Source: Varroa destructor
Lineage: Eukaryota; Arthropoda; Arachnida; Mesostigmata; Varroidae
NCBI RefSeq assembly: GCF_002443255.2
Contig: NW_019211456.1
Location: 50,838,486 to 50,902,485 of the forward strand
Reading direction: 5' to 3'
Length of the DNA: 64,000 nt
The stretch's first letter is position 1; every line of letters begins with the position of its first letter. A model generated the notes under the pieces. It saw nothing but the letters and a program-made list of their open reading frames with translations. It did not search any database and was not told the DNA's origin. Of the stretch, positions 40,301-52,300 are shown in pieces. The translations under genes and the position numbers were made by a program.

Positions 40301-43300
40301 AAAGAAAGAAAGGAGGAATGAAGAGTATTGTCGGAATACGGGTCAAATGAAGATCGACTTTTAATAAATGTGTCCCAATTAAAATATCCACTTCGAACCG
40401 AACGTTTTCTTGCTGCAATTTTTCTCTCCTAAGCAAGGGGGTTACATGTTGAAAGCGACTCACACCAGAGAACTGCTATGAAGTTTTATGTATGAAGACA
40501 GTAGTTTCCAAGTCGTCAAATATTGACGTACCGATGCCACTGGATCTTAATGAACTTTTAGGTGTTTTATGTGAAGTAAATATTATTGATACTGTATCCT
40601 GCCAATAGTCTGGCTAAATAGGTCGACCGAGGAGGTCAGTCGAAATCATTTTATGGGCGGACGATCTAGCGATGCACAGGTCGCATAGATTCCACGTGTA
40701 ACAAGCTCGATGTCGGCTCCACGCGGTAATCACAGATTTGCGACGGCTCGTAAATCTGACCACGATCAAGGCGATAAAATTTCGAATTAAAGCAAAACAG
40801 CGGCCACTGATACGTTGCACGTTATTGAGTCGCGTCTTGTTTATATTAGCCGGCGTCCATACTTAGGGTCGCTCTGCAGGAGACCGGGTTTGCAGGAGCT
40901 TCACAATACACGTAGATGCTCCAGATACGGGGACAATTATGATAGATATCATGCCGCACGTTGCCCCTGATACCATCTTTCAAATATCCGGCAAATCTCC
41001 TGAATTATTTTTTATAAACTCAACAATCTATATGATGCAAGATCGTACTCGACTCTGCTACTGGAAGCATTTTCAGCAATGATAAACATAGGAAGTTTCG
41101 TTAATATTGTGCTGACTCGGTGCAAATATTATTTTCGTTGTTTGTTTGTCTTTGTTTAGCTTTAAGGATCTGAGGTAAATTATACTGATAAACAGGTAGT
41201 TGGGCGAACAGGGAATCATACAAGGTCCATGTACCAAACTATAGAATATATCTTGCCAGTTTCGGGATACTTCAGTGTAAGATAGAAACCCGTGCGTGTG
41301 CGTGTGTGCGTGTGCGTAACGTTTGTGCCAAAACAGAATAGCTCATAATTTGAAATAACTGAACCTGAACTAATGAAAAAATAAGCTGATATTCTCTTGC
41401 CCAAGAAAATTAGCTTCACTCCGTGTGTCGTTTTTCGGTTCAGTCTTGTCTGACATTCGGACGATTCAATTGGGAGATAAACACGCTTCATCGGATCTAA
41501 AACAATGGATTCTCTTGCGAAAAAAAAAAAAAGAAAGCTAAACCTTGATTCAATGATTTGGTACAAACCTGCTCAAGAGGTCTCGCTTCACGTACGCGCT
41601 CCTCAGCTATATTACACTGTTCACGTACTTCATCACTGAGTTGTACGTTATCGTTGATATCGACCGCTCGAGGTTTCACTACGTCTGTCTGAGACAAAAT
41701 CACCTGCTCGTTAAAACGACCCAGAAGACGTACAGCAAACAAGGTAACAAAGCTCAAGTAAGAATAAACTCCAGTTACATGCGATCATTGCTTATAGATT
41801 ACTAATATTTTAATAAAAATCAAGAACTAAATACATAGGTAAGAATATGTTCACTTGAGACCTTACCATTTGTTTCAACCACCCGCATATTTATATATCA
41901 TATACATCGTGGTCAATACAAGTGCTAAGTCAGGTCTAACCCCTTCATTTTTTAACATCACAGAAATTACCCATTAAGATATTTTAGCCCGTAAGACTTT
42001 TTCAGTGTCCAATATTCTTTGTGATGGTTGGGTTACTTTATCTAGCCGCACGTGTTTCGGGATAATGGACGCAATCTTATGCTCTAATTCGGACTGCCAA
42101 TTAAAGAATAGCTTTCAATCAATTCAAATACAAATACTTTTCGTTATTTTACAACTTGAAAGTATTATAAGTAAAAAAAAAAAAAAAAAAAACTAATGAA
42201 TAATACTAAAATAGCGTTAGTGGAAAATGCTACACCTCCTTATACTAATCGGTATAAAGATGACGTATTCAGCAGTATAACAACGTATCTAGCAGAGAGA
42301 CAATACGATATAGGGAATTAGAACGCCCGATAAATTCGCACAACGCGCCACTGCCAAGGATGTAAATAGGCCTCGAATCTTTTTCTTAGCCTTACCCCTC
42401 CTCCCTTCAGTCTGCGCTAACAATACCACATTCAAACTGTCTCTCTCTCTCTCTCTCTCTCTCTTTTCGCTATATATAGAGATATATATATATATGCTTC
42501 TCGGCTTTTTTTCACTGAAATGGCACTTGTGCTTTTTCTCACCAAAAGACTAACAACATTAGCGCGAATCATCAAAAGAATAATGGCAGGCTAGTGGAAC
42601 GGATAGAAGTTAAGTAACTGAAGGAGCCATACCTGTCGCGGTAGACTGTCTACTGAAAGTGGCTAGAGCCGACTCAATGCACCATAGCGATCACAACGCG
42701 AATAAAATCAAAACGAAGAGGAAAAAGGAATAGGTAAAAAAGCACTTTGCCAAAGCAGTAATGATCCGGTCACCGTCATTGCTACGGCCGCCGCTGCTCT
42801 GAACAAAGTTTTATGAAGAGAATCGAAACGACCGCGTCCCCCCTCCCTCGCCCCACGACTATCCCGATAAAATGGCGCTATCAAGTTGACAAAGATGGCG
42901 GCAGACTCGTCCAGCCACTCTGACTTTGGCCCCGTCGAGTGGCAGAACACGGTGCACTGAGGAAACGCACATATCGCCATCATCGTTACACGCAACAATA
43001 GAGGACAGAAACGAACTGCGAAATGATCGCAATGGCCAATAGGTTGGCTCGCAACAAAGGAGGTCAAACTCAACCTAGAAATACAGTTTGCCCGGTAGGC
43101 GGCAATTGGCACTGGAGTTCTACATGTTCCGTAGAAAAGCTTTTTTACGTTACTTGTAGTCATATGCTACAAAGAAGATGATTTTAGAGTTACACTTGGC
43201 ACTGGTACGCAGTTAGGAACGTGATAGTCGTTAAATTTCGACGTTCTTATATCAGCATGGACGGATAGCTTTTCCATTCCCCTAGGGACATTTTCTCTCG

Positions 43301-46300
43301 GTCATTGGTTGCGGTGTTTATGCGCAAGCTGCAGACGAAGCGCGAACGAAAACGTTTGGTAGCTGCTGTGACTTTTCTCTTGAAGTATTTGAAGACATAT
43401 TGATTTTCCTTGAATAGTTTCATTACTTTGATGTGCATGATAAGGAAATGTTCATCCGCTAGCATGTATTAACAGTTTTCACGGAGTACATAATAGACCT
43501 GTTCGTCTCATTATACAGCTGTTTAACTGTGTGAATAAAACGTGCGACTCCTGCAACGTTACATAGAAATAAAAACGTTCTTTATTACCACGAATGTCGT
43601 CGTCGTCGTACAGTCCCTTTTACCCAAAGTCAATTTCCACTTTATTCATTGTTGACCAGCCTTCAGATCCCGTCTGTTTACGCCTTTTTTTGACGCACGA
43701 CGTAACCTCATGCTTCGTGACATACCGCACTGCTAAGAGCCGAAATCCTCGCGTGTTTAGTTAGTCGGCCTTGCCAAGGCGCAGGGTACTACAATTAACC
43801 TGAGCCATCTACAGTAATAGTTTGCAAAATCCTTTGTTATACCATTTACATACTTGTTTCATAGGTAACATGCATAAATAGGTTATTACGCATACGTCGA
43901 GAGCGTAATGCGTGCATAAGTAACGAATATATTTTAAACAGGTTCAACGAATTCCCTAATACGTAAATGTACGTGCACATGTACGCGTACCTTCCTTTCT
44001 TACGTTCAGCATTACTAATTCACAGTGTGTAAACAATTCCTCGGAATCACCTTTCTTATACTATAGTATTAAGGACTTGCCTTTATCAGCAGTTAAACGG
44101 ACCTATGTCGTAACGTACTGGCAGCTACACAAGCCGCTATTGACCTTAATAATGCCTGATCCTCTTCTACTGTTTATTTTTTGCTAGCTTATTTTTCCTA
44201 ATTTTTGATATTTGGTTACAGTTTTTGCCAACGCTGACATATGAACCAGCGTGGCAATATGCCTTTCAGTTAGGCTTGTCATAACAATACAGTTAAAGAG
44301 AGGCACGTTAGTGACGCGGTCGCTACATTCGTATGATTGGTAAGTACATGTGACAAACAAGGCCTGTTCGCGTCATCCGTCATTGTTTCCTTTTGGCGTC
44401 CTTATCATCTAAATCCGTAGGCCAGGCGGAGAACAACGGCAGAACACTTTTGCTAGTTCATACAGACGCAGACGTAAAAATAGTAGAACGAGAAAAATAT
44501 CAACAGCCTGTGGTTCATCCTCGTTTTGATCATCTGACGGCGTAGCATCGTGTCTGTCGTTGCTTACTGTTAGCTCAGCTACGATTTCACGTCTAAATCT
44601 CGGGATGGGAAGCTGAAGGTTTCCTTCAGCTTCCCATCCCGAGATAAATTGGCTTTTTTCTTTATAGCAAATGTGATACGGTCTCTAAACAGATCAGTGC
44701 CTTTTGCTACAGGTATATTGTAGTATTAAGAAGGGGACATTTGGCTAGCGAAGACGAAAACTAACAGCGAAAAGAATAGAACGATGCTTCAAGTTCTCAG
44801 AAAATAAATTCGTCAAGAAAGCAGAGTCTTGTAATTTTGAGTGTGTTTTTCTTATGTTTTAGGGCTATACACACCGTATTTATAAAAGGAGAGATTATCG
44901 AATCCTCTCGAACACCGTTCGAGCTCCATGTATGGTCAGTCATAACCGTGTTGGATGGACGGCGTTACCAATGAAGTATCATAAAAAAAATGGCGCTTCA
45001 ATGTAAACTAATAACGAGTTTTATTAGCTCGATGTACCTTGGTAGCGAAGTCTATCGTTAGAAACGACGAAGCGCACCGTAGCTGTCATGTTGTAGAACT
45101 TCATTAAAGAGGTACTGTACGTCTGTGTTCGCATATTTGAAGCCGATATGTGTGGGCGACTAAAGTGAGTGATTTCGCCTTAACTACCAACAGAGGGAAG
45201 ATTCTATATATCTAATAAGCCAAACTGCAAAACAATGTATGAGGATAAACATCATCGTGTCTTGAGCTGATAAAACAGATATGACCCGGGTAGGTCTACG
45301 GGGTCGATGGGTTTTCGTCATGCGGCGATCACGTTCTTAGCAATTATTGCCACAGAAGATACGATGTAAATAGGATGAGGCGTAACCAGTAAGAGACGCT
45401 ATGATCAAAACAGGGCATCGAATGGTTCTACAACGATGGCTTATTCAACTTATGCGTATTATTGCTTACTTTTAGAATTGTTTAACAATGAACCCAGAAA
45501 ACTTTTACGTATTTTCTTAACTTCTCCTATCAAGTTGGACACAGAGAATTGGTAGCATAGATTTCAACCGATCAGTAACAACAATTGTACGTTCGATTTG
45601 ATCAACATCTAAAATCGGTTTACTGGGAATTGAGTGGCCTATTAACACGTAATTTTATACAATTTTCACACGATTAGTGAACTTCTAGTTTTTAAGGTAC
45701 ATTTCGCGGTACAGCATGAAGGTACAGAGCTAGAAAAAGTGGAATAAATTTAGTAAAAAGTGAATGTATTTATTGTTATTATTATTAGAAAAGTCCATCT
45801 ATTAGTGAAGACGAGATGTTTTTTTGCTATTAATTTTCGCTGATAGGTGGTCTGGTGGCTGATAGGTCTAAAATGCGCGATTTGTAATAGCGTGCGTTTG
45901 TTCGACAAAATTACATATTTTGGTCCCCTTGTGTTAATTCAATACATGGATAGATTTTTGTTTATTAAAAAGCGAAATTCTCTATATGGCCTATTGGCTG
46001 AGGTCAGTGACGATTAGTTGGTGGTAGGAACGTATACCGGTAGACGGATTCGTTCCGACGTCGCCGATATTGAGAGATAACTTGAAAATGCCCGAAGAGG
46101 AAGGAATATGAATACTTCACTGACAGCAGCGACATGGATGAAATTTCAAACGGTTGTACAATCAGTTCCGCATAGCTAAAAATACGCTAACGGGTCGGCT
46201 AAATTCCGCCATCGTGCTAACTTGTATCACTATCATTCGCAGAAGAAACGAGAGTTCACGCCTGAACGAATATAGAGACAAAAACGAGAGAGAGAAAAAA

Positions 46301-49300
46301 AAAGGGAATGGATATTTTAATGATATTGATACGCGAAACTTTCAGGAAAAAATGCTCAGCGTATCTACCGCTACTACTCTATATTACTAAGACGTTTAGG
46401 TATACCAGAGGTGACTCACGTCTGCAGCGGATTTACGGCCGCATTACACAACTGTTATCAATCGTCGCTCGATGAAAAATCAATGGAGTGCACGCTTTTG
46501 ATAGCAATAAACTGAAACTAGATTGGGAGAAAATCAAGTCACTTTTGGTAGCTAATCAAAATTTCGGTAAAAACTGGCCTCGAAATGACAAATGGGCGAC
46601 TGTCAGGTAACAGCGGGTTTTAATAAAGAAATTCGGAACGAACTAGCTCAGTGGTACATAGACAGTAACAAAGAACAAACTGAACTTTACGGCACAGAAC
46701 AAAATATGGACTTTTTTTGCGTGAAAAAGTGTGCTTAAATCTCAGCCGTGTTAATTGGATCGCAGAGTTACTTTCCATTATTTGCTACTGCGATTGTCAG
46801 ACGATGAAACGGACATGAAAAGTGCCGGTCTGCAAAACTTTATAGGGGTACAATTTTGCCTTTTAACAAACTGCCTAGGGTAGGAGAAATTCGTTCTGGA
46901 AATCAATCAAAGGTGGGTCCCTGGTCCAAGTGAAACGTTACATCTAACAAGTCTCGCCTCACGCTGTTATTTAGTAAGCATCATCTTATGTTTCCCACTA
47001 CAACGTTGTCTGCTAAGAACCAGAGTGAAAAATGATTCTCAATCAGTCATACAACTTTTTAAGGCTAAAAATTATATTGTTTATCATTTACTCTGTGCAC
47101 ATCTAACTATCCTACTAGGCAATTGTCCTTGAAGTACGTAAACCACAGCGTGTAACACTGTGCTCGTACGGCTCACATTGTTCTGTCTGTGTGTGGCGTA
47201 TAGGTATTCTTCATCTTCTTAAGTTCATAAGTCTTCATCTTCAACTGTCAACTTTGTCGCAAAAAAGTCAGTTGCTTGCAGAACTCAATTGATGGACACT
47301 CACGATTAGGTTAGTTAGTTTTGCCATTGAGAGCCATAGTCCATTTAAGGTTGAAGTATCGAAGTTCAACGCATGTGTCTAAGTGTGGCGATTATCATGA
47401 TGGGTCGTAGACATCATTGTTCATGACAACATCAACAGCGTCAATTATTCCCTATGAGTGGCCGAGATCGTTATTGTTAGCTGATGACGCGCTTAAGTAC
47501 GCGATGCGCAGATGAAACCGGGCAAGCGCTTGAAACAAGGCCAGTGCAGTCAGGGAAAGGTCAACGTTGACCATGTCAGAAAGGAGAGTGGCCTGTTAAG
47601 ACCAGCAGGTCCCGAAAAAAAGCCGGAAACCACTCCGTCAGATAACAATGTAAACAAAAGAAATTCCCAATAACAATATCAGCCGCAGAAATTTAAAAAA
47701 AAAAAATAAGCAAGTTAAAGTTTAAAAGCCGTAACAGAAAGGCAAAAAAATAATGCGATGACTTTTCATGGTAATGAAGCCAATACGAAAAAGGACAACG
47801 AACTAACGGACGCTTTCTTCCGGTCACGAGGCATCTCTAGTTTCCCATAAGAGATGTCTGCACTAGGTTTCAAATACCTTATACTGTAGGCTCTTGGTCG
47901 AAACCGATGCTATAGCGAACGATGTGCTAATTTAAACGAACGGGTCTTTCTAATTAAAAGCATTCTGATGTATTAAAATTTCTTGCGATACAAGTTCAAT
48001 ATCTGAGTTGCGTAGAAAGATGGTTCAGGACAAGTGTCGATTAGGACAGTGGCTGAAAAAGCCAATCACTTTCACGCCGCGAACATTATCTTCTCGCTTC
48101 CGTTTACCTGTTTTCGTTCTTGGTTAATTAACGCGACATACATATTCGAACAGATCGTTAATATCGTTGTTACTCTGTGGCTGGCTGTAATGTTCCCAGC
48201 AATATTATTATGTAGTGGGTATTTTTGTTGTTTTCGTCGTTGTTGTTCGATAGATCAATTGTATAATCAGTGTCGTTGGTGAGCGCGCCAGTCAAGGACA
48301 ATCTGAAGTAACGTAGACGTTCACGCTGCTATCAATGCTATAGTCGACGTCGACGTCGAAGTTAGCGTGGCACCGATGGACGAAACGACGAACGTGCTGG
48401 GGCAAACATTCGAAGCGACAGCGTAAGTAATATTAACGATAGAGGAATCGCATATGTGCTATATGTGCAATTATGTGACCGGCGTTTGCTCAGCATGTAT
48501 TGTCGTCTGTTCCATGGGCGGATGCTGAGGTACGGTAGCTCCCGCGTGAGATCTGCCTGCGCCTAGTAAACAAGCTACAGCTGTTTGCTTTGATGCCTAG
48601 CTACATATTTACGCTTTGATTCGTTAGTGTTCTCTGTCTAGCCTGTAAAGCTCGCAAGATTGCGGAAGCGGTTAACTTGCGTTGTTCGGACTTCCATTAG
48701 TTCGCTCTTGGGTTTTTCAAATACATGTATCTAATCTATCTACATTTATCTCGATATGTACTGAATATTTTTATCGGGTGATCGGAGTTAGGGGAGCGAG
48801 CGGAGCACTATCGTTGTAAACAACCGGCACCTTAGAAGAAAACAAATTTTTTACAGAAAATTCTTTTATCTTGTGGGCTAAATGGGCTCAGTGTAATTCA
48901 TTTACCTTGGAATAAGGTGGGGTTACATGGACCAGGAGGGGGAGGCCATGAACATCTGTACGAAGGGCTCAGTCGTTTGACAAAGTCAAAGAAAAATGGT
49001 TGTCTTTCTAGAAAATTTGTGATTTACGGTCAAGTTACGCAGATTAAATATTATGATTCGTTTACCGTTGATTCACATAAAGTTCTGCTGCATAGTGTAA
49101 AGCGTAGGTTTGAATGTCTGAACCACTGACACACCTATAAGTCAGAGAAGTAAGGACTAGCAAAAATGTGCACGCGGTTGCCCCAAGCCAGTTTTACGAT
49201 ACGAAAGCTGATATAACTATCATAGATAAGCATGATTCTGCTATACATAATTTTGTCCGAATGATACCTTATGCCGATAAAGTCATCAAGGTGTCTTTGC

Positions 49301-52300
49301 AAAGCGCCCGTATTTGACAGCCGCGACATATTGGTGCAACGACCATTGCATTTTGTAGTGTACGTATTGTGTGCTTCGCCTAAGTACCAAGAGCAAGCAC
49401 CCCATTATTTCCACTAAGGGAGACTTTGCGCAAATGGCAATGACGCGTCATTTCAAGTAAAAAATGTACGTTAACTGCATAAATATAAGAGTATGCATGA
49501 AGCTACCTGCATAAGAGCAAAACAATGGCTAAAAGCATCAATTTTGAACCCTTAGCCGATGTCCGGCTGTGCCTCAAAGAAAAAATTCTCATTGTTCTCA
49601 GGTTCCTGCTTTTCTTACTTCCTGCATGTTTGTAGCTCAACGCATTACTGCTATAGGATCAACCGTTTAGATACATGTATTCTAAGATAACTATATGTTT
49701 CAAGCACGTATTTAAGGGCAGCGTGGGCTGGCTGGCTGGGCTAGCTGATGCGCGTTCCTTTGAGTGCGCTGCGAAAGTGACCACGAACCATCCATCGCCA
49801 GTTTGAATTTTAGCGCTGGCAAATGGCTTCTATGGCACATTGTTAGCATGTTATTTCATGCTGGAAAAACCCAGACAACTGTAGCAAGAATCCTCAGACC
49901 GGTCAACAACCGATAAACAGAAGCATGGATTATAATACTAGCGGACATTCAATGTAGGCCTGTCCTTTGCAAGCAGTTTAAATTTAACGTAGATCTTTTG
50001 ACATACTAACATTGTACATAAATGGGTCAGAACGTTTTGACGGATAAAATGAAGTTTTGCTATACACATGTAGAGAACACGTAATTCAATGATTGAGATT
50101 TGACTGTTTAAAGAAACTGAACACGCTTTAAAGACGCATAGCTAACAGCGAGCGGTGGCATAGATGCCAAATAGCAGAGTAAATGACCCTTTATGACACC
50201 GTGTTAATATTAATGAAAATGAATATATTATTTGGATATCCTCTATCGAATAAAAATTTTATGCAGTAATAGGTACCGGACAACCTTACTCTATATAATT
50301 CTCTGCTACAACTATCTGTTGGTAGGCAAGACTAGCCAGCATGTTTTAACTCGAATCAAACTATAAAAAGGTATACAACCTATGGATGTTGAAACGTTGA
50401 GAAGAGTAGGCCCGAGCAGATAATATCCCAGAAATGGCCGATCTTTACGAACGAGACTCTAGTCGTTTGAAGCGTATACAAAATTCTGGTACAATTTTGG
50501 AAGCGCGTGTATGACAGGCCATGCCTTGTGTCAAGCAGAAAGCGAAAGAAACAAGATTTATAGAACCCAAGCGTAACGATAAAGTTAGTGATATATCAGG
50601 TAGATTAGAACGCTGCCTCCTGTATTTATACTGTCAGTAAAGTGTTTAGCGATGTGTTAGAGGGCCGTAAGGTGTGATTAGCACATCAATAATCGGTCAA
50701 TGTTTCCTTTCATTGTAGTGCAGATTTTTGGCTAATGCTGGGCGAAAGAACCATAACAGCTTGAGACTTCAGCGCTTCTGTGTTTCTCCTGGCAAACGTT
50801 TTGGGTGAGATGAAATGAGTAAGTGTAGATACCAGTGATCAAGGAGCGTTACTACAATCATCGGACACCTGAATGCATTAAGGCTATCGGGCGCATGTCG
50901 ACGTGCGGGGCGTAGCGTACATACGACGAAGGAACTGGCCGGCGGATAAAGAAAGAAAAATAGAGCAACGCGCATCTTGTAGACGCCTGCGGCTTTCACG
51001 GCCCCAGTGATAGCACGATTATTCCAGCACCATACTTCAGTTCCATTTCACCTTCGCCTTGCTTCTTTACCGTGTTCCTGTTGACATTATTAATAAACAG
51101 GCGTCCATCAGCTACGTTGTTCCTTTTTATTATTGTTATTATAAACAACCTGCGTTAGGTTAGTTACGAGTGCAATTACGTGTTTCGAGCTGTAGGTCCG
51201 ATATCGCCGTTAGGCATGTTGTCAGAAACGACACGAAGTGTGAAGGGCGTTTACCACAATGTGCGCCTAGGCAAACACGTTACCTATTAATCTACCACGG
51301 AGACGAATATTCGGTTATCCAGTCTACAAACGCTGAGTTATCCTACAAATAGTGACGCAGAAGCATTTATGCTGTCTAGCTATAGTACTCGCTTATGATG
51401 TGCTGAACTTCCATTTAAATGAGGTCTGTATCCTGTGAAGCACAAGCAGACGATTGGTTCCGCTTACTGATCACAAGGATTGAGGTGTTGAGTCTGCCGT
51501 AAGTTCTATTGTAAGCAAACGTAACTTCGGAATGGACTGCAATCCTTTCATGCATTCGACTATGTTTGCTCTATACGCTAATACCTTGTCCTAAATAGAA
51601 AGCTAGTATATAAGCTAGTAAATAGAGTAGCTAGAAGTCAGTTAGCCTAGATTGTTGGTCCTGTTTTTTAGTTGCCAATCTGCCCAAGATCGCTTTTTTC
51701 TTAACAAGCTATTTCATGAATCCTTAGCGAGGACCGAAAATAGGGCAGATATGACCCCAATTGGGGAAAGGTGTAGCTGTATGATGCGACATAGTTTGTT
51801 GCCAAAATAGGCAATGAAGCAAAATGGAATTATAGACGCGATCGAGTCACCTTGAAAAAGCAATGAAATGACTATTAGTACCATTCTTACTACTTTGTCT
51901 ATCGTATAATAATGAAAAGAGTTAAGGAGAGTAATGATAACGAGCACTGACATATATTGATTATAAATCACAGATATATAGAGACTGTAGCAGTATTGAA
52001 GCCTGTGATACAAGACAGGCATGAAGCGATAATATAGTATATCGGTATTATTTTTCGTTCTTTAAGCGAATCCAGCGTTGAAATGTATTGTGACCCCCAT
52101 CCCCGCTGCCAGTCCAAAAAAAAAACGTGAGCCGTTCACCCATTAGGAACTACAAGACTGAAATTGTAAGCCTGTATCTCCAAGAAGGGTTCCATGTGAA
52201 CAGTAATAAGCAACTGTTAATATTGTACTGTGTAATATAGTTTGATACAATTGAAGTTGATACTTATTTTATCTCGAATATTCCTATAGTTATTATTCTG

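Noticed and set aside
42496..42515. GCTTCTCGGC followed by a T run resembles the 5' end of U2 snRNA.
   Set aside because: The match stops after about 15 nt and the branch-site-pairing and Sm regions are absent.
42708..43163. 151-codon minus-strand frame in intron 1.
   Set aside because: No recognisable domain. It falls in a GC-richer block where stops are rarer; I kept the block only as a possible regulatory region.
46154..46390. Plus-strand frame starting with a stretch faintly like a pogo/CENP-B helix-turn-helix.
   Set aside because: Only a few positions fit, and no DDE transposase domain or terminal repeats follow.
47310..51170. TTAGG-like words (for example near 47310 and 51155) as possible interstitial telomere repeats.
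   Set aside because: Single or double degenerate copies only; no tandem array.
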